NCBI GenBank assembly: GCA_964630785.1
Contig: CAZVZG010000001.1
Span: 62,001-126,000 of the forward strand
Direction: 5' to 3'
Length of the DNA stretch: 64,000 bases
From: JADLCX01 sp964630785
Lineage (GTDB): Bacteria; Planctomycetota; Phycisphaerae; Phycisphaerales; UBA1924
The notes beneath the pieces were generated by a model. The model did no database searches, had not been told where the DNA came from, and worked only from the letters and a program-made list of their open reading frames with translations. Position 1 is the stretch's first letter. Each line of letters starts with the position of its first letter. The translations under genes and the position numbers were made by a program. This document shows, in pieces, positions 1 to 8,736 of this stretch.

Positions 1-88
1 TCCTTGGACGCCGAGCGGAGACGAACCAACTTCACCGGCCATGAGGTGTCGAGTGTTCCGGGGGGATCGGGAACTCCCGGAGGTCCAC

Positions 89-1081
89 ATGCGCTCGATC
101 CATTTCTTGGCCGCGGTTCTCGCCGTGGCCGGTTCCGCGGCCGCGTGCTGCATGGTCCCCAAGGATTACGCCGGGCGGATCGGCCAGAACGGGCAGAAGG
201 CCCTGCTCATCCACGACCACGGCCGCGAAGAGTTGATCCTCGGCATCGACTACAGAATCACGCCCACGAGCGCGACGGCCGACGAAGGCGGCGCCCCGGC
301 CGCCGTCGCACCGCCGGCCATGCCTCCCAACTTCGTCTGGGTCATCACCGTGCCCAGCGAGCCGGACCGCTACGCGCTCGCCGACCCGGACCTGTTCGAC
401 GAGCTCTCCCGACTCACGGCCGAGTTGCTCCCGCCTCCGCCGCGAAGCGAACCGAGCGGCCCGGGCGCGATCGCCTCCGCACCAAAGGGCATCGACCTGG
501 GCAAGCGCGTGCGGGTCGGCCCCTACGACATCCAACCCGTGCGGGCCCGCGGCCGCGAAGCGTTGGAAGGGCTGAACACCTACCTCGCGGCCAACGGATT
601 CCCGACCGAGGACCCCGGGCACATGGCCTACTTCGTGGACCGTAAGTTCACGTTCCTGTGCGTGAAGGTGAAGCCCGCCGAAGGCGAGAGCGGTGTGCGA
701 CCCGGCGGCGCGATCCCGCCGTTGCACCTGAGCTTCGCCAGCGAACGCCCGTACTACCCGCTCAAGTTCTCCAGCCGCCAGGGGGTGTTCGACGTGAACA
801 TTTGGGTCATGACCCACGGCGGAGAGGCCTTGCTCAAACAATCAAGCAACACCGAACTCTTCGATCGGCTCAACGGCCGCCTGATCGTTTCGACGCCGCT
901 CGGGCCCGATCGCCTGCCCAAGGGCGTCCGCGCGCTGCTTGAAGAGGCACCGATCCGCGACGCCGCATCCGCGAGCGGAACGGGCCAACGCTGGAACTTC
1001 GCCCTGCTGCGCTGTGAGCAGGTCAACAAGCGGATACCGATTTCCACCTGGACCGGCGACGTGTTCCTGAACGTGAAGTGA
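89..1081 (+). CDS. Exported DUF2330-like protein
   Basis: The protein has 330 residues and opens with a hydrophobic signal segment ending in Ala-Ala-Cys-Cys. The start was placed at the ATG at 89 because GGAGG lies 5 bases upstream; an earlier in-frame ATG at 41 has no such site and would put 16 polar residues before the signal. After the signal come CCMVPKDYAG and a stretch reading QKALLIHDHGREELIL, which resemble the start of DUF2330 domains (a conserved Cys pair, then a 'vlvrdG..tvl' strand). The function of that family is unknown. The gene converges on cysC with only 8 bases between the stops. I am fairly sure it is a real secreted gene and less sure of the family. Confidence 0.7.
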   Translation: MRSIHFLAAVLAVAGSAAACCMVPKDYAGRIGQNGQKALLIHDHGREELILGIDYRITPTSATADEGGAPAAVAPPAMPPNFVWVITVPSEPDRYALADPDLFDELSRLTAELLPPPPRSEPSGPGAIASAPKGIDLGKRVRVGPYDIQPVRARGREALEGLNTYLAANGFPTEDPGHMAYFVDRKFTFLCVKVKPAEGESGVRPGGAIPPLHLSFASERPYYPLKFSSRQGVFDVNIWVMTHGGEALLKQSSNTELFDRLNGRLIVSTPLGPDRLPKGVRALLEEAPIRDAASASGTGQRWNFALLRCEQVNKRIPISTWTGDVFLNVK

Positions 1082-1089
1082 GGGCTCGT

Positions 1090-1857
1090 CTATACCAGCA
1101 CGGCCCGCGCCTCCATCGTTTGCAAGCACTGCGCCACGCACTCGGCCACGCCGCGCTCGGCCGTGCGCAGCGTCAGGTCGGGGCTGAGCGGCGGCTCGTA
1201 CGGGTCGTCGATACCGGTGAAGCCCTTGATCTCTCCCGCCCGCGCCTTCTTGTACAGGCCCTTGGGGTCGCGCTGCTCGCAGACTTCCAGCGGTGTGTCG
1301 ACGAACACCTCGAAGAACGGCAGACCGGAGCGCACGGGATCGCCGCTTGTTTCGGCGGGTGATTCGGAGGCCGAACGAAGACTCCCGATGCGTGCAGCGC
1401 TCCCGAGGATATCCGCTGTGCTCTCCGCCCTCCCCCCTGCCCCCTCCCTCTGGGAGGGGGTGTGGATCGCCCGCACCCGATCGCGGTCGGCGCGGTAGGG
1501 GCTGATAAAACTCACGAGCGCGATCGCTCCCGCGTCGGCGAACAGGCGCGCCACCTCGCCGATGCGACGGATGTTCTCGTGCCGGTCCTCGGCGCTGAAG
1601 CCCAGGTTCGCGTTCAGGCCGTGGCGAATGTTGTCTCCGTCGAGCCGGTACGCCATCCGGCCGCGTCGGAGCAGCTCGGCCTCCAACGCGGCCGAGATCG
1701 TGCTCTTGCCCGAGCCGGAAAGCCCCGTGAACCACACCGTGCAACCCCCCCCCCCAACACCCAGCAGCGACCACCGCTCCTCGCGCGTGAGCGCGGGGCG
1801 TGACCAGAAGAGGTTGTCGGGCTGAGGGGTCACGGGCCCAGTGTACGTACCCTCCAC
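1090..1857 (-). CDS. cysC: Adenylylsulfate kinase (APS kinase) with an internal insertion
   Basis: This enzyme phosphorylates adenylylsulfate at the 3' position to give PAPS, the donor for sulfate transfer. The P-loop GLSGSGKST, the DGDNIRHGLN and RHENIRRIGEVA blocks, FISPYRADRDRVR, and EVFVDTPLEVCEQRDPKGLYKKARAG all match the family (the last motif is read here in two overlapping parts). At 255 residues it is about 50 longer than usual. The excess is one block between 'RVRAI' and 'LPFFEVFVD', and its first part is a copy of the 36-bp repeat read as TPSQREGAGGRA. The start is a GTG at 1857, with GGGCGGG about 10 bases upstream; a later GTG at 1833 is possible. No cysN/cysD or sulfotransferase is nearby, so a role in sulfating the polysaccharide is inference from location. 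Confidence 0.9.
   Translation of the reverse strand: MEGTYTGPVTPQPDNLFWSRPALTREERWSLLGVGGGGCTVWFTGLSGSGKSTISAALEAELLRRGRMAYRLDGDNIRHGLNANLGFSAEDRHENIRRIGEVARLFADAGAIALVSFISPYRADRDRVRAIHTPSQREGAGGRAESTADILGSAARIGSLRSASESPAETSGDPVRSGLPFFEVFVDTPLEVCEQRDPKGLYKKARAGEIKGFTGIDDPYEPPLSPDLTLRTAERGVAECVAQCLQTMEARAVLV
1427..1462 (-). repeat. 36-bp palindromic element, copy 1 (inside cysC)
   Basis: This copy has one substitution from consensus and is followed by TG rather than AG. The core is a hairpin with arms CCCCCTCCC and GGGAGGGGG around a three-base loop. On the coding strand it is read as PSQREGAGGRA and lies in an APS-kinase loop where other family members have no extra sequence. Confidence 0.85.
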
Positions 1858-1859
1858 CC

Positions 1860-2876
1860 GTGAACCCGCCCGACCCGGCCCCGCCTATCCCTTTCGACTG
1901 GCCCGCCAAGCGCGTCATCGTCACCGGCGGCGCGGGGTTTCTCGGCGCGGCCGTGTGCCGCGTGCTGCGGGCGCGGGGTGTGGCCGATACGAACCTGTTT
2001 GTGCCGCGTTCGCGGGACTTCGACCTCACCGACCGGACCTCGACCCGCGCGATGTTCGACGCGGCCCGGCCGGACGTCGTGATCCACGCGGCCGCGAGGG
2101 TCGGCGGCATCCAGGCCAACCGCGATCAGCCCGGGCGCTTTTTCCACGACAACATGGCGATGGCGCTCAACGTGATCGACGAGGCCCGACGCGCCCGCGA
2201 GCGCGGCACGGGCAGGGCCGGGGGAGGTGGCCCCGAGGTCGTCGTGCAGATCGGCTCCATGACCAGCTACCCCGCCGGCGCGCCCGTGCCCTTTCGCGAA
2301 GACTCGCTCTGGACCGGCTACCCCGACCCCGACATCGCGCCCTACGGCCTGGCCAAGCTCGCGGCCCAGGTCATGCTCGCGGCCTATCACCGGCAATACG
2401 GCCTGCCCTCGGCCTACCTCATCCCCGTCAACCTGTACGGACCCGGCGACAACATCGACGACGTGCGTAACGCTCACGTGGCGGGATCGCTGGTCAAGCG
2501 GTTCGTGGACGCGCAACGGGCCGGCGCGGCCGAGGCCGTTTGCTGGGGCACTGGCGCGCCGACGCGCGAGTTTCTGTATGTCGATGACGCGGCCGAGGCG
2601 GTGGTGCTCGCCGCCGAGCGCATCCGCGAGCCCGCGCCCATCAACCTCGGCACAGGCACCGAGACGAGCATCAAGGCCCTGGCTGAGATGATCGCCGACC
2701 TCGCCGGCTACCGCGGGCGCATCGTCTGGGACGCGAGCAAGCCGGACGGTCAGGCCCGGCGATGTCTGGATGTGTCGCGGGCGAAAAACTTGCTGGGGTG
2801 GCAAGCGCGAGTGGACGTTCGTCAGGGGTTGGCTCGGACGGTGGATTGGTACCGCGGATCGGCGGCGTCCTGCTGA
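1860..2876 (+). CDS. fcl: GDP-L-fucose synthase family NAD(P)-dependent epimerase/reductase
   Basis: A 338-residue extended short-chain dehydrogenase. The Rossmann motif GGAGFLG is at about residues 21-27, followed by HAAARVGGIQANRDQP, the active-site serine in IGSMTSYP, and YGLAK, the Tyr-x-x-x-Lys pair. These match GDP-4-keto-6-deoxymannose epimerase-reductase, which makes GDP-L-fucose. The GTG at 1860 is the most plausible start because the Rossmann fold begins about 15 residues later; no clear ribosome-binding site is visible. The start abuts the divergent cysC start (1857), so the two promoters must overlap the neighbouring gene. The GDP-mannose 4,6-dehydratase that would supply its substrate is not in the window. 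The last 55 bases overlap the end of the convergent gene. Confidence 0.85.
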   Translation: MNPPDPAPPIPFDWPAKRVIVTGGAGFLGAAVCRVLRARGVADTNLFVPRSRDFDLTDRTSTRAMFDAARPDVVIHAAARVGGIQANRDQPGRFFHDNMAMALNVIDEARRARERGTGRAGGGGPEVVVQIGSMTSYPAGAPVPFREDSLWTGYPDPDIAPYGLAKLAAQVMLAAYHRQYGLPSAYLIPVNLYGPGDNIDDVRNAHVAGSLVKRFVDAQRAGAAEAVCWGTGAPTREFLYVDDAAEAVVLAAERIREPAPINLGTGTETSIKALAEMIADLAGYRGRIVWDASKPDGQARRCLDVSRAKNLLGWQARVDVRQGLARTVDWYRGSAASC

Positions 2877-4576
2877 CGGCGCATGTCGTCGCGACTTTTC
2901 CGCCAAGACAGCAGCACCGCAATGATCCCTTGGACGGTCATCAGCGAGACCACAATCGCAAGCACGCTCGCAGGCAACAGGTATCGCCGCTGCGCATCGA
3001 TGCCCGTCGCGTCGAGCACGACCACGAGCGCCACGCGCGCGACCAAGGCCGTGCCGAGCATACTCATGAGCACGACCCATCGCGAGCTCAGCCAACGGCG
3101 CACCAGCACAAGCCCCGCAAACACCATTCCGATCCCCGTCAAGGCCGCGGTCAAGAGCCCGAGGATCGGCGCGGTGTCTTGGATTGCGTCGATCGTCCGG
3201 GCTCTCCATCCGCCCGGGTGACCCAAGGTCCCGCCCCCCCCCCCGGTCTCGGGGCGCGGCGCGTCCACGATCTTTGCGAGCGCGGTTCGCCTCAGGGCGC
3301 AGTCCTCGAACAGCGCGGCCTGCTTCTGTGGGAGTCGCTCGGATTGACCCTCTCCGGGCGATGGCGACACCCATACTCGCCACGCAGCGCCCGCGGAGCG
3401 CGGCGCTTGGCGCACGAGCGCGCCCCATTCGGGCGGCAGAAAGTCCAGAACCACCAGTCGATGGCCGATGCGCCCGTCCCGCATGGCCGCGCGGATCTCC
3501 GACGCTGCCTTTGAGAGCAGCGCGTCCACTTCCCTGGCCGAGTTGATCTTGTACCCGAGCGACACCCACACGGCCTGCCTGATCGCCCAGCATGTCCAGG
3601 CGCCATACTCGCCCTCCACGCCCGTCTGCCGTTCGCACGCCTGCGCATAGCCGGACAACCGCGGGTCTCCTTCGAGCGCTGAGCGCAGGGTCGCGAAGGT
3701 CGGGCTCACCATGTACGCCTTTTCGCGCACGTCCCGCGTCACCGGGAGGCGCAGGTCGTGCGTCTCGGGCGGGATCATCAACAACGCCCGGTACAGCGCT
3801 CGGTACCCGGGCGCTTCAAGGTCATAACTGCTGTAGACGCCGACAACGACGGCGTTGGCCAGCCGGAACGTATTGGTGAGCGCGAGCGTGGCCAGCAACG
3901 GCGCGCCCGCCGCAACGGCCACACGGCGCGCCGTGGTGACGCCGTCCGCGAGTTTGCACAGCCGAAGGCCGACAGCCACAAGCGCGACCACAAAGATCGA
4001 ACCGAAGATGAGGATCGACTCCTGGCGCGTGTTGGCCGCGAGAGCGCCCGCCGCCGCCGCGGGTGCCGCCCAACGCCACACATAGCGCCACGAGTGTTCG
4101 AGCAACGCGGCCGCGCTGCCGGTCAGAAACACCAGCAATAGCGGGGCGTACAGCGTGTCGGCCAATATCCGGTTGTTCAGGCTCAACAACCACGGGTGAA
4201 ACAAGATCACCAGCGAACCGACCACCAACAAGGCCGGATGGACCCCGCACCGCCGCAGCGCGCCCATCGACCAGCCGCAGGCCGCGATCCAGACAAGTTG
4301 TATCGATATTCGCAGGGGCAGCCCCAGCGCGGCCGAAGTCGCCACAAACAGCGGGTAAACGGGCTGGCGGACGTGGCTGTACGCAGCGTACGGTCGGCCC
4401 CAATACCACCCCGCGGCGGAATACGCGAAGCCCTGATCGTCGGCCGAGTAGAGCAGGATCTCCTGCCGGGCGACTAGCGCCAGGTGTGCGACAGCGATCG
4501 CGGTGAACACCGCCCAGAACCAGCCGCCTAGCGGTCTGGGCGAGCCGGCCGGCGAAGGGTGTCGAGAGTCCGCCAT
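2822..4576 (-). CDS. Polytopic membrane protein, paralogue A
   Basis: A 584-residue protein with about ten hydrophobic segments and a large soluble region between roughly residues 250 and 450. It shares long conserved stretches with the protein at 6776-8575. Both have the pattern 'EIL..DD.G', 'YxxYxHxRQPVYPLF', 'FHPW', and 'AGALAANTR.E'. The acidic pair soon after the first helix and the overall layout recall GT-C type glycosyltransferases that use lipid-linked sugars, but I do not recognise a named family. It sits among glycan-assembly genes, so a role in polysaccharide transfer or polymerisation is inference. The gene ends inside the convergent epimerase gene. Confidence 0.8.
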   Translation of the reverse strand: MADSRHPSPAGSPRPLGGWFWAVFTAIAVAHLALVARQEILLYSADDQGFAYSAAGWYWGRPYAAYSHVRQPVYPLFVATSAALGLPLRISIQLVWIAACGWSMGALRRCGVHPALLVVGSLVILFHPWLLSLNNRILADTLYAPLLLVFLTGSAAALLEHSWRYVWRWAAPAAAAGALAANTRQESILIFGSIFVVALVAVGLRLCKLADGVTTARRVAVAAGAPLLATLALTNTFRLANAVVVGVYSSYDLEAPGYRALYRALLMIPPETHDLRLPVTRDVREKAYMVSPTFATLRSALEGDPRLSGYAQACERQTGVEGEYGAWTCWAIRQAVWVSLGYKINSAREVDALLSKAASEIRAAMRDGRIGHRLVVLDFLPPEWGALVRQAPRSAGAAWRVWVSPSPGEGQSERLPQKQAALFEDCALRRTALAKIVDAPRPETGGGGGTLGHPGGWRARTIDAIQDTAPILGLLTAALTGIGMVFAGLVLVRRWLSSRWVVLMSMLGTALVARVALVVVLDATGIDAQRRYLLPASVLAIVVSLMTVQGIIAVLLSWRKSRDDMRRQQDAADPRYQSTVRANP

Positions 4577-4588
4577 CGTTGCTCCGGG

Positions 4589-5215
4589 CTATTGGGGAAC
4601 CCACCCCGGTGCGGCGCTGGTGAGTGGTTGCGGCCGGGTGACCACCCGCTCTCCTTGGGGCCGGGCCGCCGCTGATTGAAAGACGTAGAGGTTGTTGAGC
4701 CCCAACTCAAAGCTCTTCCTCGCGACCATCGTCAGCCCCGCGGCCTCGAAGATCGGGCCCGTTCGCCCCGCGTCGTAGCCGTGGTGCTCCTCCAGCGACA
4801 TCCCGTCGATCAGCCGCAACCGGCTGAGCACGGCGAGGACCCGGTCCACCTTCGCGTCGGGCACGGTGACGACCACGCGCCCGCCCGGGGCCAGCAGCCT
4901 GGCGACCTCGCGGGCAAAGCCGGAGGCATCGGGCACATGCTCCAGCACGGCGAGCATGGTGATGCAATCGAACGACCCCGGCTCCAGCCCGTTGACGTGC
5001 CGCCCGCCCACCAGCCCGCGGATCACGCGCAGGTTGCCGTCGGTCAAGGGCGTCGCGAGCGGATCGATGCCGACGGCGGACTTCACACGCCGCCGGACGA
5101 GCCGCAGCAGCGTGAGGTCGAAGCACCCGACATCCAGCAGCCGGTCGCCGTCGCGAACGAACGGCAGTGCCTGCCGGATGCGCAAGTCCCGGATGTAGCG
5201 ATCGAGCCATTTCAT
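4589..5215 (-). CDS. Class I SAM-dependent methyltransferase
   Basis: A 208-residue protein with the SAM-binding motif LLDVGCFD near residue 27, followed by AVGIDP, ITMLAVLEHVPD and LLAPGGRVVVTVPD, which are motifs I and following of the Methyltransf_11 fold. The ATG at 5215 (MKWLDRYIRD) is preferred to a TTG 60 bases earlier, which would add a low-complexity Pro/Ser leader. The substrate cannot be read from sequence. Being between a glycosyltransferase and a membrane glycan protein on the same strand, it may methylate a sugar or a glycan intermediate. Confidence 0.85.
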   Translation of the reverse strand: MKWLDRYIRDLRIRQALPFVRDGDRLLDVGCFDLTLLRLVRRRVKSAVGIDPLATPLTDGNLRVIRGLVGGRHVNGLEPGSFDCITMLAVLEHVPDASGFAREVARLLAPGGRVVVTVPDAKVDRVLAVLSRLRLIDGMSLEEHHGYDAGRTGPIFEAAGLTMVARKSFELGLNNLYVFQSAAARPQGERVVTRPQPLTSAAPGWVPQ

Positions 5216-5309
5216 GAGGGACGGGCCGAAGGGTGAGGGCTGAGGGAAGAGGGGGGTGAGGGGTGACGCCGACAACGGGGAGTAATCGGGGACTCTGGGA
5301 CGCTCTTCA

Positions 5310-5345
5310 GCCCTCCCCCCGGCCCCCTCCCTCTGGGAGGGGGAG
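5310..5345 (-). repeat. 36-bp palindromic element, copy 2
   Basis: A consensus copy ending one base before the stop codon of the glycosyltransferase gene at 5346-6608, just downstream of that gene. It could fold as a stable hairpin at the end of the transcript. Confidence 0.85.
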
Positions 5346-6608
5346 TTAGCGCAACTGCCGGCGGATCTGGAGCATGCCGAAGACCAGCGCGGCCAAGACC
5401 GTCTGCACCCCCACGGCGATCACCGTGGTGCCGATGACCATCGGGCGCAGCGTGACCTGCACGTCCAGCGGGCCAAAGCCGCTCTGGTACCAGTGCCACA
5501 CCACCCACAGCATCGGGACCAGCCCGGCAACGCACATCGCCACGCCCGAGATCAGGCCGCGTTCCAGGTTGAACGAGCCCGTCAGCCGGTTGAGCCCGGC
5601 CGAGGGCGGACCGATCTCGCGGTGCAACCCGTACACCCGCATCAGCACGGCCGCGACGCACCACTGATAACCGATGATCGTCGCCAGGCTCGCCGCCACC
5701 AGCGTGTGCACGTCGAACGCGACGCCGCCGACGACGACCGGGTTGAGCGCGACGATCGCCCCCACCGCCAGCCCGAACGCCAGCAGCATCACGCCGGGTA
5801 TGAACAGCGTCCAGCGCGGCGAGAGGCACATCATGAACCGCAGGTGCCTCCACCCGTCGCGCCACGGGCGCAGGTGCGGCGGGCGCCCTCGCCCGTCGGG
5901 CCAAAGCTTGATCGGCACCTGGCCGATCTTCATGTCCTGGAGCGTCGCCTTGATGACGATCTCGCTGGCGAACTCCATGCCCGGCGTACGCACGTTCATG
6001 CGATTGAACGCTTCCTTGCTGAAGGCGCGCAGCCCGCAGTGAAAGTCCCGCGCCGGCACGTTGAAAAGCACGCGCCCGACCCAGCTCAGCGTCGGGTTGC
6101 CCAGGTAGCGGTTCTTGAAGGGCATGGCCCCCGGCTGCACGCCCCCGCCGCCGCGACGGTCGAAGCGGTTGCCCATCACCAGGTCGTCGCCCTGCCGGAG
6201 GCGCTCGACAAACTTCATGCCCTCGCCGAAGTCGTAGGACAGGTCGCTGTCGCCCATGATGATGTAGCGCCCGCGGGCGGCCTCGATGCCGCCCATGAGC
6301 GCGTTGCCGTAGCCTTTTTTGCTCACGGCCACGACCCGAGCCCCCGCACGCGTGGCGATCTCCTGCGAGCCGTCGGTCGAGCCGTTGTCGCCGACCACCA
6401 CCTCGCCCCGAAGCCCGTGCTCCCGGATGCACGCCATCGCCGCCTTCACGCACCCCTCGATCGTCTGCGCCTCGTTCAGGCACGGCATGACGAACGAGAC
6501 TTCGACCCCGTCGAGCATCTCCGGCGGCACGCGCACCTCGACCGGCGCCGCCAGAGCGGGCGCGGCCGTCGGATGCATGGTCGGGGTTGGTCCGGGTGAC
6601 GGGGGCAT
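5346..6608 (-). CDS. Family 2 glycosyltransferase with C-terminal membrane domain
   Basis: A 420-residue protein. The GT-A domain has VSFVMPCLNEAQTI near residue 38, the nucleotide-binding VVGDNGSTDGS, and the metal-binding DSD in IIMGDSDLSYDF. The second half holds four hydrophobic segments (FIPGVMLLAFGLAVGAI and three others). This arrangement resembles dolichyl/undecaprenyl-phosphate sugar synthases, which load a sugar from a nucleotide donor onto a lipid carrier. The start is uncertain: ATG at 6608 (MPPSPGPTPT) and ATG at 6578 (MHPTAAP) both lack a Shine-Dalgarno match, and the reading frame stays open upstream through non-conserved sequence. Confidence 0.85.
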   Translation of the reverse strand: MPPSPGPTPTMHPTAAPALAAPVEVRVPPEMLDGVEVSFVMPCLNEAQTIEGCVKAAMACIREHGLRGEVVVGDNGSTDGSQEIATRAGARVVAVSKKGYGNALMGGIEAARGRYIIMGDSDLSYDFGEGMKFVERLRQGDDLVMGNRFDRRGGGGVQPGAMPFKNRYLGNPTLSWVGRVLFNVPARDFHCGLRAFSKEAFNRMNVRTPGMEFASEIVIKATLQDMKIGQVPIKLWPDGRGRPPHLRPWRDGWRHLRFMMCLSPRWTLFIPGVMLLAFGLAVGAIVALNPVVVGGVAFDVHTLVAASLATIIGYQWCVAAVLMRVYGLHREIGPPSAGLNRLTGSFNLERGLISGVAMCVAGLVPMLWVVWHWYQSGFGPLDVQVTLRPMVIGTTVIAVGVQTVLAALVFGMLQIRRQLR

Positions 6609-6775
6609 GGGTTCGGGCGGTAGTTTATTCCCGCCGGATGACGCCGGGCGGGCCTGAGGACCAAAGCGGCAAAGCACCAGATCCGCAAAGCCGCGAAAGA
6701 CGAGAAAGTGCGGTCCCTCCGTTCCCTGCACAATCACCCTCGTTCCGTTCGAGCGCGGTGCACCGCTCATCCGCC

Positions 6776-8575
6776 TCAATCCGCGTGATCCGCGAATGCT
6801 CTCTCGGCCTTCGGTCCCCGTCGACCGAACGCCATGACCGCGCCGTACGCGATGAGCCCCTGCAACCCCATCAGCCCCAGCGCCGTCAGCAGCGGCCCGC
6901 ACACGATCAGGTACCGCTCCAGCACAGGTAACCCCGTCACGTCGAGCAGGCTGATCAAAAGCACTCGTGCGAGCAGCGCCGTGCCGAGAATGGCTGTGAG
7001 CACATACCAGCGCGCCCGAAGCACGCCCCGTGCCAACCTACCGCTCCTGATGAACAGACCTCCCCACCCGACCAGCACACCCGCGAGCGCCGTCCACAGC
7101 GAGGTCCTCACGATCGGCCGATAGACCCCGGCCAGTTCGGTGCCGAAGCGGTCCGAAGCCTCGACACGCTCGGGGGAGAACCAGGCCGATCCACGAACCA
7201 CGGCGTCGGGGCCTTCGGCGAGCGTCGCCGGCACGGTCCGCCGCAGGGCGACGGCGTTGAACATGCGCGTCATTCGCACCGCCCCCTTCTGCGAATACAT
7301 GCGCTGGTATGGCAGGTCCGCCATGAGCGCCCACGTCGCCCGCAGCGATCGCGGCCAGCGGGTCAGGATCGTCCCCCACTCCGGCGGCATGAACGGCACG
7401 GGCACGGCGCGGCGCCGCAGGCGCCCGTCGGCCATGGCCGCGCGGACCTCGTCGGCCGCCCGCCCGTAGAAATCGCTCAGTTCGCGCGCCGAGTGCCAGC
7501 CGCCGCGCACCTGCGCCCGCCGGCTCTTCCACGCGGCCTTGCGGAGGGCCCAGACCGTCCACGCGCCGAACTCGTCGCTGACGCCGGTCTGCTTGAAGCA
7601 GCCGCGGGCGAACTCCTTCATGCGCTTCTCGCCGTCCAGCCACGGGCGCAGCGTCGCGAGCGTGGGGCTCACGGCGTACGCCTTCTCGCGCACGTCGCGC
7701 GTGATCGGCAGGCGCGGGTCGTGGCCGCCGCCGGGGAGCGAGCCCGGCGCGTCGGGTTCGGGTGGGATGGCCAGCAGGGCCGAGTACAGCCGCTTGATGC
7801 CGGGAAGCATGAAGTCGGTGGTGACGGCCACGCCGATGTGCCGCTTGTTCTCGTGCGCGAGATAGAGCGTCAGGCCCTGCATGGCCAGCAGCGGCACGAG
7901 GAACGCCGCGAGCAGGTCGCGGCGCACCGTGCGCCGGTCGGAGAGCCGGCAGGCCCAGAGCGACAGCGAGATCACCACACTCAGCGCGAGCGTGCCGTAG
8001 AGGAGGATCGCCTCCGGTCGCGTGTTCGCGGCCAGAGCGCCCGAGGCCGCCACGAGCGCCCCCCACCGCCACGCCCGTTTCTTCACCGGCTCGACGATGC
8101 ACGCCGCGATGGAGGCGAGGAACGCGATCACCAACGGCGCATACAGGTTGTCCTGCGAAAGGCGGTCGAACCAGATAATCGTCCACGGATGGAACAGCGC
8201 CAGCGCGCCAGCGCCCAGCGCAACGAGCGGGTTGGCCCCGCACACACGCACCGCCCGCACCAGCACCCAGCACGCGCCGATCCAGACGAGCTCGATCGCC
8301 AACCGCGCCGGCACGCCCAAGTCTCGCGAGTACGTCAGGAACAGCGGGTACACCGGCTGGCGCGTGTGCGTGTACTGCCCGTACGGCTCGCCCCAATACC
8401 CGACCTCGCCCGCGCGGGCGTATCCGGCATCGTCAAAGCCCCACACGAGGATCTCGTGGTGCGAGACGAGCGCCAGCTTGAACAACGCCAGCGCGACAAA
8501 GGCGATCAGCAACAGCACGCGCCACCGCTCGGTGGACGGGACGGACGCCGGCGATGAAGTCGATTCATCGGTCAT
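6776..8575 (-). CDS. Polytopic membrane protein, paralogue B
   Basis: A 599-residue protein with about ten hydrophobic segments, clearly homologous over its whole length to the protein at 2822-4576. Shared stretches include HHEILV/RQEILL, TRQPVYPLF, ALFHPW, and the pair 'ITRDVREKAY.VSPT.ATLR' in the soluble region, as well as 'MPPEWG' and 'LEDVTG'-like ends. I chose the ATG at 8575 (MTDESTSS). An open frame continues upstream only by running through the 36-bp repeat at 8609-8644, giving a non-conserved leader. A GT-C-like glycan-assembly role is plausible but unproven. Confidence 0.8.
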   Translation of the reverse strand: MTDESTSSPASVPSTERWRVLLLIAFVALALFKLALVSHHEILVWGFDDAGYARAGEVGYWGEPYGQYTHTRQPVYPLFLTYSRDLGVPARLAIELVWIGACWVLVRAVRVCGANPLVALGAGALALFHPWTIIWFDRLSQDNLYAPLVIAFLASIAACIVEPVKKRAWRWGALVAASGALAANTRPEAILLYGTLALSVVISLSLWACRLSDRRTVRRDLLAAFLVPLLAMQGLTLYLAHENKRHIGVAVTTDFMLPGIKRLYSALLAIPPEPDAPGSLPGGGHDPRLPITRDVREKAYAVSPTLATLRPWLDGEKRMKEFARGCFKQTGVSDEFGAWTVWALRKAAWKSRRAQVRGGWHSARELSDFYGRAADEVRAAMADGRLRRRAVPVPFMPPEWGTILTRWPRSLRATWALMADLPYQRMYSQKGAVRMTRMFNAVALRRTVPATLAEGPDAVVRGSAWFSPERVEASDRFGTELAGVYRPIVRTSLWTALAGVLVGWGGLFIRSGRLARGVLRARWYVLTAILGTALLARVLLISLLDVTGLPVLERYLIVCGPLLTALGLMGLQGLIAYGAVMAFGRRGPKAERAFADHAD

Positions 8576-8608
8576 GGACCCGTGAGGGTACGGCACGCAT
8601 GGGCCCAA

Positions 8609-8644
8609 CTCCCCCTCCCAGAGGGAGGGGGCCGGGGGGAGGGC
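8609..8644 (+). repeat. 36-bp palindromic element, copy 3
   Basis: A perfect consensus copy 34 bases upstream of the chosen start of paralogue B. If translation began further upstream it would be read as ALPPAPSLWEGE, so gene callers are likely to over-extend this gene. Confidence 0.85.
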
Positions 8645-8736
8645 GAACTGACCCGCCGCGATCACCATGCTTCATTCGCGGCCCCCCGCGGTACTGACGC
8701 ATCATGGGCGAACGGGACAGCCGCAATCACCGTGCT

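Noticed and set aside
5216..5275. Upstream extension of the methyltransferase from a TTG
   Set aside because: It adds 20 low-complexity residues and lacks a ribosome-binding site; the fold begins after the ATG at 5215.
8576..8668. Upstream extension of membrane paralogue B through the 36-bp repeat
   Set aside because: The extension consists largely of repeat translation (ALPPAPSLWEGE) and is missing from the paralogue.
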